Assembly (NCBI GenBank): GCA_021234155.1
Contig: JAJEKV010000112.1
Span: 2,162,282-2,226,281, forward strand
Length of the DNA stretch: 64,000 nt
DNA from: Isoetes taiwanensis
Lineage: Eukaryota > Streptophyta > Lycopodiopsida > Isoetales > Isoetaceae
Reading direction: 5' to 3'
Made by a program: the position numbers and the translations under genes. Positions 1-10,929 of the stretch are shown piece after piece. Positions within the stretch are counted from its first letter, which is position 1. Each line of letters begins with the position of its first letter. The notes below the pieces were generated by a model. It did not search any database. It saw only the letters and a list, made by a program, of their open reading frames with translations, and had not been told where the DNA came from.

Positions 1-640
1 CTTGTCTTTCCAAAGAGGCTTTGAGTCGCTATGGGCCCATCGCCACCGCCAAAGCAAGGTTGGGCAGCCGGGCTTCATTCATAGCCACCACCTTCGGGAA
101 GTAAATAATGTGACGTTCCAGATAGCGCCCCTCTCAGAATGGAAGGAAGCCTGTCTCTGAGCAAGATCTCGATATGGGACCGTGGACTTCACTCCCAGTG
201 CCCGGGCCAAGAAGGCCTTCTGTAGCTGCTCTAGATCGTTCCAAGTAGTGAGGGATATCACCGCCCCCACACTTTTGCCCCATAGAGGAGGACCGGTTCA
301 ACCAAGGCCACAACAAGTGTGCTGGTGACCCCATGCATCTGACTACGCCTTGTGGATGTTGTTTTGCATTGCATACAGGGCTTTCCAACCTGCAATGACC
401 CGTAACCTGATGGATGCATCCCAGTGTGTGGTAGTAGAAAACTCAATGCCCAAATACTTATAAGACTGAGCCACCTCCACTACCTGTCCCTGGTAAATGA
501 ATGAGGGAAGGCGTGGGTGCCGGGATGATGGGACCAGCAGCACCCTTGTCTTGGCCAAGTTAACTCTCATGTCAGTGAATTGGCAGAAAGTGTCCAAAGC
601 ATCCAGGTGGCGTAGAGTGCATATTCAGATGCTAGCCACA
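1..640 (-). pseudogene. LINE reverse transcriptase fragment (copy 1)
   Basis: Conceptual translation on the minus strand gives broken pieces of the C-terminal half of a non-LTR retrotransposon polymerase. The piece at about 597-343 has the motif SYKYLGIEF and then AGWKALYAMQNN, typical of the region after the RT palm in plant LINEs. The piece at 270-79 has a LEQLQKAFL..ALGVKSTVP stretch. Both match the better copy at 47.3-48.3 kb almost motif for motif (YKYLGVEF, AGWRALYAMQNN, LERVQKSFL). The reading frame changes at least twice, so it is dead. The fragment runs off the left edge of the window. Confidence 0.8.
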
Positions 641-2529
641 ACTTGGCCTATTGCATAATAAAACTGCCTAAAACTGAAGCCGATAAGCTGATAATTGGAT
701 GTACCTTAGCGCACTGGGCTATGGCAGTGGATCCTAACCTGCAGCACATGAAGAATATCAAAACAGATACTATACTGAGTTCCCAAGAGACGAATTTACT
801 GACTACTGATTTATGTCTAGCCATGTTATCTAAAGTTAAAAAAAAATGTTAAACATGGAAATTCTAATCTCACAATGAGAGAAAATAGATTCGGAGAAAC
901 AGTTCTTGATCAAAGGGCAAGAAATAAGATCCACAAATGGATCTAAAACACGACCATGGCTATTCCTCCAGGTCTGACGCAATTGCATCTATGGGAAAGT
1001 GAAGGATAGAAACAGCCTATGCCGATACTTCTACGCAGACCAAGCTATTCACGTCTCAAGAATCTTTGTGTGGAATGAGCAATCCAGACAGAGAAACAAA
1101 GAATATGGCTAAAGAAAAGGCAACAAAGCATTTCCATGATGTTACAGGGGATAAATAGAGAAAGTTCATACCTAGAGTGAAGGAAACTACAGCCCTTCAT
1201 TATTTGCACGAACTATAGATGCAGCATCCTTCGTTGTCACACTGAGATAACTTGAACACTGACCTTCAAAAACCACCCGGAAAGAGCTTCAAAATGTAGA
1301 CGAAAAATGGGGCCATTGAAGCAAGAATGATACCAGTGAAAGATATGAGGATAACTAAAACTTCGTGATGGAAACCAACACTTTGCTCTTAAAACCAACA
1401 CTTTGCTCTTAAAAAGCATTTCATAAAAGCACTGTGCAAAAAAATAGAATACTGAATATTATAGTCAGAGAAATACCTGGAAGCTTTGTCGTTAATACTA
1501 TCTCTTATTGTCCACACTGCTCTGGTTATACCGAAGATAAAGAAGGCATTGCGACTTTTCACACAATAGCTGATTTTTCACGCAATAGTTGTTTCTGCTC
1601 CAAAATCAGAGGATTCTTACATGTAGAATAACTAATCAGAGGTTGCTTACAGAGGATGTCTACATGTAGAAGAACTAAAATCAGAGGATGCTTACATGTA
1701 GAAGAACTAATCAGATGTTACTAACTTATAAAAGAACTACCAGATATGAAAAGGAAATCCAAAGAATGTAAGAATATAGTAACCTCAGTTTGCAATAGCC
1801 CTGTCATTGGGGCTTGCGAAGGAAAAAAGAGGTAAATTACGCCGAAGAGATAAAGACATGGAAATTTTTTTCCTCCTCTGTGGCCCGAAATGCGGTATCC
1901 AGTTTGCCATTTCTATTGTTGTCCGAATTCTAAATCCTGGAATGATCCGGTATCCAGTTTACCAAAGCAGTGTTGAGTGCCTCCACAAAAATCGTTGTTG
2001 CAAATGACGCCGCCGATGTTCGATTTCGCATGATCTAGCCGCAAGTGTGTATCAAAAATATGGTGTACAAAACGGCAAATTTTTTTTCCCTTTAAAATAT
2101 TTTTCTTATCTTTCAATGATCAGATACATAAGTAGGCAGTTATTGATTTATAAACTTGGCCCTTCTCGAGGCTAGAACTGATCTGATCTTGGTTAAATTC
2201 ATTTTTGAGATTCCACTTCTGGCTAAAGAATCCTCACATGGAGTAAAAAATTGAATGACGAAGGAGCTTTTACCCGGGAGTTGCGTGAAAATCGTCCACC
2301 TAAGACCCCATGCTTTCGGAGCTGTAAGAAATTGCTAGTTCTTGTCTTATTAGTGGAATCTAGGACAGAAGAAAGATCGAAAGCAGCTGAAGAGGAAATC
2401 GACGCGACATAGTTCTCTAGACGCGAAGATAGACGCATGCCCATTCAAAATATTCCCGCAGGGGGAAAGGGGATGCCGTATGCGGCGTAACATGCGGCGT
2501 TCCAGGCACGTAAACCAAAGCCCTCTCTT
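641..2529. other. No recognisable gene
   Basis: AT-rich sequence with only short random reading frames. I see a 20-bp tandem duplication at about 1,379-1,412 (unit core CCAACACTTTGCTCTTAAAA) and the degenerate repeat listed separately at 1,605-1,735. No coding or RNA gene can be supported. Confidence 0.5.
1605..1735. repeat. Degenerate tandem repeat, about 40-bp unit
   Basis: Three to four copies of a unit built from ATCAGAGG, then a TTACATGTAGA-type core, then AGAACTAA follow one another with variable spacing. This looks like a decayed minisatellite. Confidence 0.6.
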
Positions 2530-2760
2530 TTTAATAAAGAAGATAGGTGGAGGAAGGTGGAAAGGGAAAATTGGGTCTGTAGAATCTGTAACACAGGGAA
2601 AGTAGAGGACGAGAACCACATGCTTAACGATTGTATAGCATATGAAGACATCGGAAACAAATACAGGCATATAAGGTGGGGACAACCAGCACATATCCTA
2701 ATGGCAAGGGCAATACAAAAGCAGATCTGGCAGACGCAATCAGGAAGATGATAAATAGAC
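2530..2760 (+). pseudogene. LINE C-terminal zinc-binding domain fragment
   Basis: A short plus-strand frame encodes a CRICNTG..VEDENHMLNDC pattern. This is the Cys-Cys-His-Cys zinc-binding segment (zf-RVT type) that ends many plant LINE polymerases. Nothing recognisable of RT precedes it, so it is a 5'-truncated copy. The sequence to about 3,030 may be its 3' UTR, with a GAAACCCTCCGAAAGGGC hairpin and runs of AATTCTAATCTAATTC near the end. Confidence 0.65.
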
Positions 2761-3030
2761 ACCGGGAGGTGCACAAAGAAAGAGGTTGGTAATATGAACC
2801 ATTGAAAAAGGTGGGACATTGAAGCCTGCAAAAGTTCAGCTAAAAGCTGATGATAATGACGCACCACCACACGACCACGATGCCGATTATAAGCGGGATG
2901 CCGGTATCAATAGAAAATAAGAGAAACCCTCCGAAAGGGCTACAATGTATCAGCATGCAGCGCTAGCAGCACCCATTGGGAGCTCGCCCATGTTACATCA
3001 GTCCGGGGGCCTCAGGGCACTAGGGACAAT

Positions 3031-3529
3031 AATTCTAATCTAATTCAAAGAAAAATTTCCTCCCTTCAAACTTTATGAGATGTCTTGAGTTGATATTATC
3101 GAGCCAAAGAATCGATGGTCAACTAGAAACCTCATCAAGGGACGACAACTTGCATGCAATTTGGCGAATCCAAGAATCGACAGTTCGAAGGACAACTAAT
3201 GAAGAGAACAACTCCCTAGCCAAAGGAACTGCGCACAACTTCAAGGGGCGCCTCTAAATAGCTTCAAACATCGTGTAGGGGAAACAATTAATGTCCGAGA
3301 TCAAGCTTAGGAAGCAGACCAGAACGCCAAAGCATTAATGATTGTCACATCCGTAGTAGAGTGTGAAGCAAAGCGTATGGTGCCATAGCCAACAGACATT
3401 GGAGAGCTCAAACATATCAAAGAGTCTACCAATTGAGCACGAGCCGATGTACAAATAAGAGGATATAGATCTTCAACACCAGCGCACTAGGAGGAATATC
3501 GACAACACTGCCATGGAGTACATGTGCAC
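3031..3529. other. Unassigned flank of the gypsy insertion
   Basis: No gene recognised. The sequence is interrupted after TGCAC at 3,525-3,529 by the retrotransposon and resumes at 11,297. Confidence 0.5.
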
Positions 3530-3916
3530 TGTTAGAGCCTGAACTCTGACCTTGCAAGAAGGATGAAAAACCCAACAATCCAAGCTCAATCTATCAAATC
3601 AAGGCAATGCACAACACAAAGAATCATCATCTCCATAGCTAGATCAAGCAAAATGCTCTCTCTCAATACACCGTCCCTCTGTTCTTCTCTCTCTGCTCAG
3701 ATAATACTCTCCTGATCATGCCTCCTGCACACCATAATGTATACGTGCAAAATATCCTGCACGCGTACATGTGCGTATCTCCCTCCATATACGGTATACA
3801 ATCTCCTATACCACCTCAATAGTGGTGAGTGTGGTGAGTGTGGTGAGTGGTGAGTAGTGACAAGTGTGGTGAGTGGTGAGTGGTGACAAGTGTGGTGAGT
3901 GGTGACCACCCCAACA
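3530..3916 (-). repeat. 3' LTR of the gypsy element
   Basis: 387 bp with TG...CA ends. It shares about 360 bp with the LTR at 10,930-11,291. The end at about 3,821-3,905 is a GTGGTGAGT-based minisatellite with roughly one more unit block than the other LTR. Confidence 0.93.
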
Positions 3917-4311
3917 GTGGCGACCACAGTGGGAAAATGTGCCACTCCGTGGGTGAGAACCCACAACAACACATACTAATATGGTCCTTGGGACATGTCC
4001 CCAAATGACACATTTACACCCTCCTCAAATCCAAATGACACATGCAAACAAACTGGTCCAAAATGATGCGGTGACAAAGAGCCTCAGAATCGTGGGAAAC
4101 TTTGAAAAGCTGATATCTTGAGTTCCGACCTCCGCTTGACCTGCACCATAGCTCGTTGGATTAAATCAGAGATTTAAATACATCCTTTGATGTAGGATAG
4201 ATTGTGTATTATGGAACCGTCACCATCTGTTTTACAGAAAAAACGACCTGTTGTAACCCAAAAGTTCTCCACAAATTCTCTCAGAATTGAGCTATGCCAA
4301 ATCTGAATCCC
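3917..4311. other. Untranslated 3' region of the gypsy element
   Basis: Noncoding sequence between the integrase frame and the 3' LTR. I do not see a clear purine-rich tract next to the LTR. The first bases inside the element, GTGGCGACCACAGTGGG, resemble the primer-binding region at the other end. Confidence 0.5.
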
Positions 4312-5586
4312 TTAGAAAAATACTTCTCTTTCAAAATAAGGCCTGAGATCCTTGCCATTTCTGGGATTAGGCAACAATTCCCCTTCTGGAGTCATCAAGT
4401 AGAAAGCCCCACCTGGTACCTCTTTATCAATCAGAAATGGGCCTTCCCATGGGCTTTGAAATTTGGATAGATGCTGCTTAGTGGTCATGCACAACACCAA
4501 TTGTCCTTCCTCAAATGGATTGACAACCTGTAACTTGTCTTTGATAAGCTTTACTTTCTGTTTATGCCTCATATTGAAGTCTGCTGCTTCTTGTCTCATC
4601 TCTTGCAATTGCAACAAATCATCCATCCGATTATGCACTTGATTTGGAGTTGGAACTTCTCCTAAATTCTCATAATAAGGGAGCTCCACAAATGAACACA
4701 AAGGAATGTCCAAATGAATAGGCATCACTGCTTGCACTCCATAAACCAATTCAAATGGTGTAAATCCACGAGCCAACTTGTAAGTACACCAAAACTCGAT
4801 AAGGCACTGTCAAGGCTTCACGCCAATTTCTTTGATTATCCTTCACTGTTTTGGCCAAGATAGCTTTCAAAATTTTGTTAGTAGACTCAGCTTGTCCATT
4901 TCCTCGTGGATAATAAGCGTAAGCTTGCACATGTTGAACACCAATCTTTTCTATTAACTGAAATGCTACTTTCCCCATGAAATGAGTTCCCGGTCGACAC
5001 AAAGAATGGTTGGAACACCGCAACCGAGAAATCAAATTGTGATAAAGAAAGCTTACTTGTGGTATTTTATGTAGCATACTTTGGTTTGAATTGCTTCTAC
5101 CCACTTTGTAAACATACATGTGTGGCTGCCAAGATATACTTATGACCTTTGGAAGATGGAGGATTGATAGGCCCAATGTAATCCAATCCCCACATATGAA
5201 ATGGACCAACGCCAAAATAGGATGGAATGGCATATTATTATGGCTCGTTAACCGCTTGTGCCTTTGACACTTCTCACATTTGCTAACAAAGTCTCTAGTA
5301 TCCTTGTAAAGAGTTGGCCAATAATATCCCCAATGAAGGATCTTCCTAGCCGTGGTTCCCCGCTGCAAAATGCCCCCGACAATCATGTGCTTGTCGCAAC
5401 AAGTCATGAGTTTGCTTTGACCAAAGAAACACACCTTAATAAGAAACCTTCCATAGTCCTCTTATAAAGAATAGCCTCATGCACCACATAACCAGCTGCT
5501 TGTACTCTAAGAGCATGCTTTTGTTGCTTTGAAAATGATGAAGGATAAGTCTGATCTTGTAAATACCAGATATATTGGCATACCAA
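4312..5586 (-). pseudogene. Gypsy integrase region
   Basis: Several frames on the minus strand together cover an integrase. A decayed zinc-binding part ends in CEKCQRH near 5,270. The core follows, with an Asp in CGDWITLG and the Glu-containing stretch YYPRGNGQAESTNK near 4,900. A C-terminal part starts with FTPFELVYG near 4,765. The middle catalytic Asp is lost: the segment that should precede GTHF reads CRPGTHF. Frameshifts at about 4,770 and 5,430 separate the pieces. It would have inserted the cDNA into chromosomal DNA. Confidence 0.88.
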
Positions 5587-5599
5587 AGATCCACAGTCC

Positions 5600-6379
5600 T
5601 CAATGAACCCCCTCAGAATACTCCATTATCCCGAAAATGCTACTTGCTGGTTCTGCTTCCTCTTCTATTTCAGCACCACTACTCAAATAGGAACTTGGAT
5701 TATGAGCTCCTTGAGCCATCTTAACATACTTCAATTCAAATTCTTGTATGATAAGAGCCCATCTTGTAAACTTAGGATCTTGGACAGTCTTGTTGTAAAT
5801 GCATGGTAATGGGTTCACATCCATATGAATGTAAATATATTGTATATTTGCTGAATTCCATTGTGAAGGAAGAAGATAATGTCTAAATTTATTCAAGGCC
5901 CACTTCAATGCCAACCCAAGATGTTCCACATGAGTCCATTTCTGCTCTTGTGGAGTTAACAACCTGCTAGCATAGTAATTCACATCATAATGCTTTTGCT
6001 GATTTTTCTGACATAGTGTGACAGCCAAAGCTTGCTCCCAAACTGTAAAGAATAAATGAAAAGGCTCACTCATTCTTAAAGTTCTCTCTTTCAATTGTCC
6101 AAGACACCATTCAAATGCTTCTTGCGTCTGCCCTGGCTTCATACAATCCACAAGTGGCTGGGTTATTTTAGCAAAATTGTGCAAATACCTCCTACTAAAA
6201 CTGAGTTGGCCATATAAGCTTCTCACTTGTGATACATTTGTAGGTGGTTTGACCTTCTCTAAGGCTGCAATCTTACCATGATCCACTTGTAATCCCTTTT
6301 CTGAAACATAATTGCCCAATAGTTTTCCTCCTCTAGTGAAGAAAATACACTTAGCAGGATTCAAACTTATGCCATACAA
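5600..6379 (-). pseudogene. Gypsy RT thumb and RNase H region
   Basis: A 259-codon frame starts at LNPAKCIFF, continues through the RT connection (VRSLYGQLSFSRRYLHNFA) and enters an RNase H-like segment with YYASRLLTPQEQKWTHVEH and FRHYLLP. Catalytic acidic positions are poorly kept. A TGA separates it from the RT palm at about 6,380. This is the ordinary gypsy RNase H position, distinct from the archaeal-type RNase H at 7.4-7.8 kb. Confidence 0.82.
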
Positions 6380-7080
6380 TCAGCATCTTTCAAGAACTTT
6401 TCTGAGGTGATCCAAGTGATCCCTTCTTGGATTCGAAAACACTGTTAGGTCATCTATAAAGACTCTCAAACAGTCCAAAATGTAATGAAAAGCATATGTC
6501 ATAGCTCGCTAATGTGGCTGGAGTATTTGTAAGGCCAAAAGGTAATACCTTATAAGCATAGATGCCAAAAGGTGTTCGAAAAGCCGTCATTGCTTGATGT
6601 GGTGGATAGATTTGGATCAAATTATATCCTGAGTACCCATCCAAGAAAGAATAGGCCTGATTTCCTGCAACAATATCCAACAAGGTGTCTATGAATGGTG
6701 TAGGAAAATGATCTCTTTTGGTAGCTTTGTTGAGATCCCTGTAATCAATGCATACTCGGATTGAGTTATTTGGCTTCCTCACTGGTACAATAGAACTGAT
6801 CCAATCTGAATTTGGCACTGGTACAATAAATTCCGCCTCTAAAAGCTTCATGACTTCAACCTTTACTTGCTCCTCTATTGCTGGACTCATTCTCCTTTGA
6901 GCTTGTTGGACTAGTTTTGATCCTTGTTTCAAATCAATGGTATGAACCACAACCTCTGGTGGAATGCCTTTCAATTCTTTGTAATTTCTTGCCAAAACAT
7001 CCCTGAATTCCCTTAACAACGATATCAAATCACGTTCCTCCTCTTGAGTAAAATCGCCTCCAATAGTAACCAATTCTTCT
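6380..7080 (-). pseudogene. Gypsy reverse transcriptase palm and fingers
   Basis: The frame contains VPVRKPNNSIRVCIDYRDLN, then FPTPFIDTLLD, FLDGYSGYNLIQI and AFRTPFGIYAYKVLPFGL, the canonical RT blocks in order. The catalytic YVDD equivalent is present as FIDD near 6,445, but in a different frame, so a frameshift lies at about 6,500. Upstream the frame runs without a stop into the GTG minisatellite. Confidence 0.92.
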
Positions 7081-7114
7081 TGATTTCCTTGAGAAATATT
7101 AATATTCTTGACTG

Positions 7115-7360
7115 AATGTGGTGACTGTGATGAATGTGGTGACAGTGACAAAAGTGATGACTGTGGTGAATGTGGTGAATGTGACGAATGTGGTGAATTG
7201 GTGACTGTGGTGACAGTGACAAAAGTGGTGAATGTGGTGACTGTGGTGAATGTGATAACAGTGATAAATGTGGTGAATGTGGTGACGGTAGTGAATGTGG
7301 TGCATGTGATGACTGTGGTGAATGTGGTGACTGTGGTGACTGTGATGAACATGGACTGAT
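7115..7360. repeat. GTGGTGAAT minisatellite inside gypsy pol
   Basis: About 245 bp of 9-bp-based units (TGTGGTGAA, TGTGGTGAC, TGTGATGAA) lie between the RNase H and RT coding parts. Because the unit is a multiple of three, all minus-strand frames stay open. They read His/Ser, Thr/Val/Phe or similar low-complexity peptide. The LTR ends carry a closely related repeat. Confidence 0.9.
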
Positions 7361-7374
7361 ATGATTGACCGCAT

Positions 7375-7786
7375 CCTCCAGAATGTGCGCATGCCACCAA
7401 GCTGCTTGCACCATTGCCGATTGTGCTAAAGCATCCGCCACACTGTTTTGTTCTCTTGGAACATGTAACACAATGCACTGCTGAAAATAGGCCTTCAAAT
7501 CCATGGCTTGTTGATGTAAGCTTCTCAAATTAGCACTTAAAACCTGAAATTGATCCATAAGTTGTTGATACACCAACAAAGAGTCTCCAAAAATAGTTAA
7601 ACAATCAACATGCTTCTTCTTTGCTAAAGTCATCCCTTGAATAAGTGCATGATATTCAGCCTCATTATTACTGCTTGCAGTGCATGGCATACTCAATGTA
7701 ACAATCTTCTTTTTATGCCCATATATCAGAAATACTCCTACACCTCCATAACTCTTGAGCTTAGAGAATGCACCATCAAAATACAT
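7375..7786 (-). pseudogene. Archaeal/plant-type RNase H domain upstream of RT
   Basis: Conceptual protein begins MYFDGAFSKL with the first catalytic Asp in YFDGA. It continues with SSNNEAEYHALIQGM (Glu), FGDSLLVYQQL (Asp) and ends HVPREQNSVADALAQSA (Asp). This is the full D-E-D-D layout of the RVT_3 family. The domain is intact over about 135 residues and then runs into the minisatellite. As far as I know, plant elements with two RNase H domains (Tat-like gypsy) carry this one after the ordinary RNase H, not before RT. Confidence 0.85.
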
Positions 7787-7819
7787 TTGTCCTTGTATAG
7801 TGGGCTGATTTCTGTTTAT

Positions 7820-8100
7820 GGGTCAAAGCATGGAGCTGGGGGGCACTTTTGCGCCAGCCAAGCACCCACGAAGCACCCAATGCTGAAAATTTTATATATT
7901 TTTATCTTTTTTTCTGTAACTCGGTTAAAGCTGAAAAATTTTATTCCAAGGCGTAATATTAATGCGTTTCAAGGAAAAATATTAAAAAAATAAAAGAAAA
8001 ATATTTTTTCAAAATACAAAGAAAAGGTCCCCAGAAAGCACCCACTAAGCACCAAGTGTCCAGGACACAAAAAGTGTCCCCCACCTCTATGCTTTGACCC
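7820..8100. mobile_element. MITE 1, 281 bp, inside the gypsy element
   Basis: Terminal inverted repeats of about 32 bp start GGGTCAAAGCATGGAG on the left and, read from the other strand, GGGTCAAAGCATAGAG on the right. The insertion is bordered by TTAT at 7,816-7,819 and 8,101-8,104. The interior is AT-rich with no coding capacity. It interrupts the pol coding sequence between protease and RNase H. Same TIR start and target size as MITE 2 at 17,990. Confidence 0.85.
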
Positions 8101-8747
8101 TTATTCCATCCATGCTTGATGTCAAAATCAACATCTCTACTTGATCTTGATCAATACCTTGCTGAAATAAAGTCTCACTAATGGGTCTTTGAATGGACTC
8201 CTCCTGCATGTTTATAAGAATCTCTTGTAACTCACCTTCACCAATACTTTCAAGTCTTTGGATATACTTATCTACAACTTGCTGCTATAAATGACATATT
8301 TCTGAATTTTAGGTACCTTTTAACCACTTGTACAAAGTCTTAGCTTCCCTGTCACCCACTTCCAAGACATGAAAACAACTAAGACCTTGCTGCCCTGACA
8401 CCATAGCATTCTCTTTGCTGATTTCTAACTGCGGGCTGCTCAAAGAAGGATTGCAAAGAAAGGTACCTTTTGCTGATTTCAGAGGATGATCTATAGTAAC
8501 CTTGTGTTCTCCTTGAAAGATGTTCATTTCGCGCTTCCTCCATGAAGTCTCAGCTTGTACGACATCTAACCATGTACGACTCAGCAACAAAGTATAAGTT
8601 TCAGCATGCACACTCTCTGGAAATTTCAAAACCATGAATCCAAGATTGCTTTCACCTCATAGACCTTGCATAAGACATTTCTTATGACTCCCATGGGCTG
8701 CATCTTCATTTGATTGAAGGCTTTGAGCATCATAGTTGTCGGTTCCA
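8101..8747 (-). pseudogene. Gypsy protease-RNase H connecting region
   Basis: A minus-strand frame at 8,635-8,309 continues the protease-like fold with a YTLLLSRTWLDVVQAE stretch. This corresponds to the conserved LLGRPWL segment after retroviral-type aspartic proteases. The frame is broken from the DTGSG-containing part by a shift at about 8,650-8,750. The rest to 8,101 has no identifiable domain. Confidence 0.65.
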
Positions 8748-9623
8748 TCATTTTAATCCAACTTGAAGCATTATATGGTAAGGCATTACATTCACTCCGC
8801 TGCCGGTATCTATGTTGGCGTCTTTGATTAAATATCCATTAATACTCACATCACAAAGAAATGGCCCTGGATCCTTGGATTGCCGGGCTGGTGGCTCCAT
8901 TCTACTCTTATTGGTATCATTTGAGATGATTTGTTGGACTGAAATTTCTGATTTTGTTCTTCCCCCTAACTCTTGCAACAAATTTGGAGAATAATGCATC
9001 AATTGCTCCAGAGTAAGTGTAACTTCAGTGGCCAAAACTTGGCTGATCACATCATCTTCATTTTGAATTTCCTCATCCACCATAGGAGGCATCACTATGG
9101 GCTGATTTTCTTCTATAGACTGAAACTGTTCTGTGGGCAGCACATTGAATTGCACCTTCTTAGGTGCTGATACCTGTCCCTTCAAAGCCTTTGGAAAAGA
9201 GGTCTTAGTCTTCTCCGCAATTGGCACTACTCTTGGTTCTTGCACCACCTTTTGTGATCTTTTAACCGCATTTACTTCTCCAATCTCTTCTTCTTGCTGA
9301 AATGGGTCACTGTCTATCTCAACGAATCCACAATTTACTACTGATTTTGCCTTCTCTTGCTTCTTAAGCTCCTCAATAAGAGCCTTAACTTGAGGATTAT
9401 CAATGTACTTTGCATCTTGAATACGAACATCATTATTAGGAAGAGGTACTGATTCAAACACTTGCTGCTTTGGTGGATACTTGTTGGTTGCCCATTCTGG
9501 TTTCCCATGTCTCATCATGCTTGAACTTATCACATAACTTGCAATATAAATGAGCCTTACTTGGATACCATCCCTGTTTTGGCTGCACCATTGGTGTGGA
9601 ACCCATTGGAACTTGTTGAGCAA
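8748..9623 (-). pseudogene. Gypsy gag-pol linker and aspartic protease
   Basis: The frame ends with the active-site stretch ANIDTGSGVNVMPYHI (DTGS motif) near 8,800. That identifies an aspartic protease which would cut the polyprotein. The preceding ~200 residues are a charged, low-complexity linker with no known domain. It overlaps, in another frame, the Pro/Gln-rich segment at 9,454-9,768. Confidence 0.8.
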
Positions 9624-10030
9624 TTGGAGCTTGTGGCATCATTGGAACTTGTGGTATGATAGGTGCTGCTTGCATTGGTTGAATAGGAATAGGTGGTGCT
9701 TGTTGCATAACAGCAAATACCGGATTGGCTCTCTCAAAGAATCTCTTCTCCCTACATTCTTGAATCATTATGGCCCTTGATTTGGCATCTTGAGCAGAAT
9801 TTCAGCAATCTACATGTAGTATCAGAATGTCCAATAGACCCACAATACTCACAAGTAATAAACTGCACCTCCCTTGGCTTCTCACCAATTGTAAGCTTAG
9901 AAATCTTGGCTGCAATATCCTCTGTTTTATGCTCTGAGGCAGCAACGTCATGAATGTATCCCAGCTTATCTTCAGCCTTGAGAGTATACTTTTGTGCCTC
10001 TAGTAATGTTGTAGGCTGTTTGGCCTTCAC
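9454..10030 (-). pseudogene. Gypsy gag zinc-knuckle region
   Basis: A CEYCGSIGHSDTTC knuckle (CX2CX4HX4C) lies near 9,840, followed by a second one, CSRCQIKGHNDSR, whose last Cys is reached only through a frameshift near 9,765. After it comes a Pro/Gln/Met-rich tail (PIPIQPMQAAPIIPQVPMM). The knuckles would bind the genomic RNA. Confidence 0.85.
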
Positions 10031-10045
10031 CTTATGAGCAATAGC

Positions 10046-10738
10046 TCATTTCAGCCCCTTCACATACCATTGAATATCTATTTCATCACTCCTTGCAATC
10101 TTCCAATGAACTACGGCTTTGAGAACCGCAATATACCTCTGATTATACTCTCTAATTGATTCATCTTCCTTTTGTGTGAAATTAGTCCACCTTTCCATAG
10201 TCTTATCCTTACCATGAACTTCTTGATAATTAGCAATGAAAGCTTCCTTTAATTCCTGATATATCATGGTATCTGGCTGAGTTTGTGCCCATTCCTCCAC
10301 TGAATCTTGCAAAGAACTATGAAACCAAAGCAAGTAATCAACAGCTGGTAACTTACATTGCTGGCAATACCTCTCAAAATTCACAATATGCTTCAAAGGA
10401 TCCCGATCCACCAGATCATCAAACTTTGGAATGCCCATTCTCTGAAAACCCCATACCATAGGTGGTAATACAGCCATCTCTGCCTCTTCTTGGGTTTCTT
10501 GAAATTGGAAAAACGAAATTGAATCTCCCTTCAATTTGAAAAACGAAATTGGATTACCTTCTAGATCGGTAAATGGAATCAAAACCTCCTGGATTTGAGA
10601 ATTAGACCCCAGATCTGCTGCCAAATCTGAAAACGAAATTGAATCTTGATGCAACTTTAAGCCCAAAGATTGACTCACCGGTCCCTTTCTTGTTACGATA
10701 GAGCTTGGTGGTATATCCTTCTTACTTCTCTTGGGCAT
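10046..10738 (-). pseudogene. Gypsy gag capsid-like domain
   Basis: A 230-codon frame starting MPKRSKKDIPP. Its second half fits the plant retrotransposon gag domain: DPLKHIVNFERYCQQ, then YLLWFHSSLQDSVEEWAQ, then ELKEAFIANYQ, and FTQKEDESIREYNQRY. Imperfect internal repeats (two to four copies of a SISF-containing motif) occur near residues 30-75. The frame stops at 10,046, just before the zinc-knuckle part, which is in a shifted frame. Confidence 0.85.
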
Positions 10739-10908
10739 AAAACTATGCTCTCCTTGTCAAATTTTGCTCCGCAAATCACTTACGGCAAAATCCCCTTCAC
10801 ACAAAGAAATTGTTCCTTCCTCAATGGTGTCGTTCTTTACCGACGATCACCAATTCCAATAGTAACAACTCCCTTTTTAATGAAAATTCTTGCTGATCAA
10901 TGGTCTGT

Positions 10909-10926
10909 CGAGCACCGTGGTCGCCA
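10909..10926 (-). promoter_or_regulatory. Putative primer binding site of the gypsy element
   Basis: On the minus strand, three bases after the 5' LTR, the sequence reads TGGCGACCACGGTGC. It starts with the TGG expected to pair with a tRNA CCA end. I cannot name the tRNA with confidence. Confidence 0.65.
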
Positions 10927-10929
10927 AAT

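Noticed and set aside
7099-7392. His-rich protein encoded by the minisatellite
   Set aside because: The composition follows directly from the 9-bp DNA repeat in every frame; it is not evidence of a selected protein.
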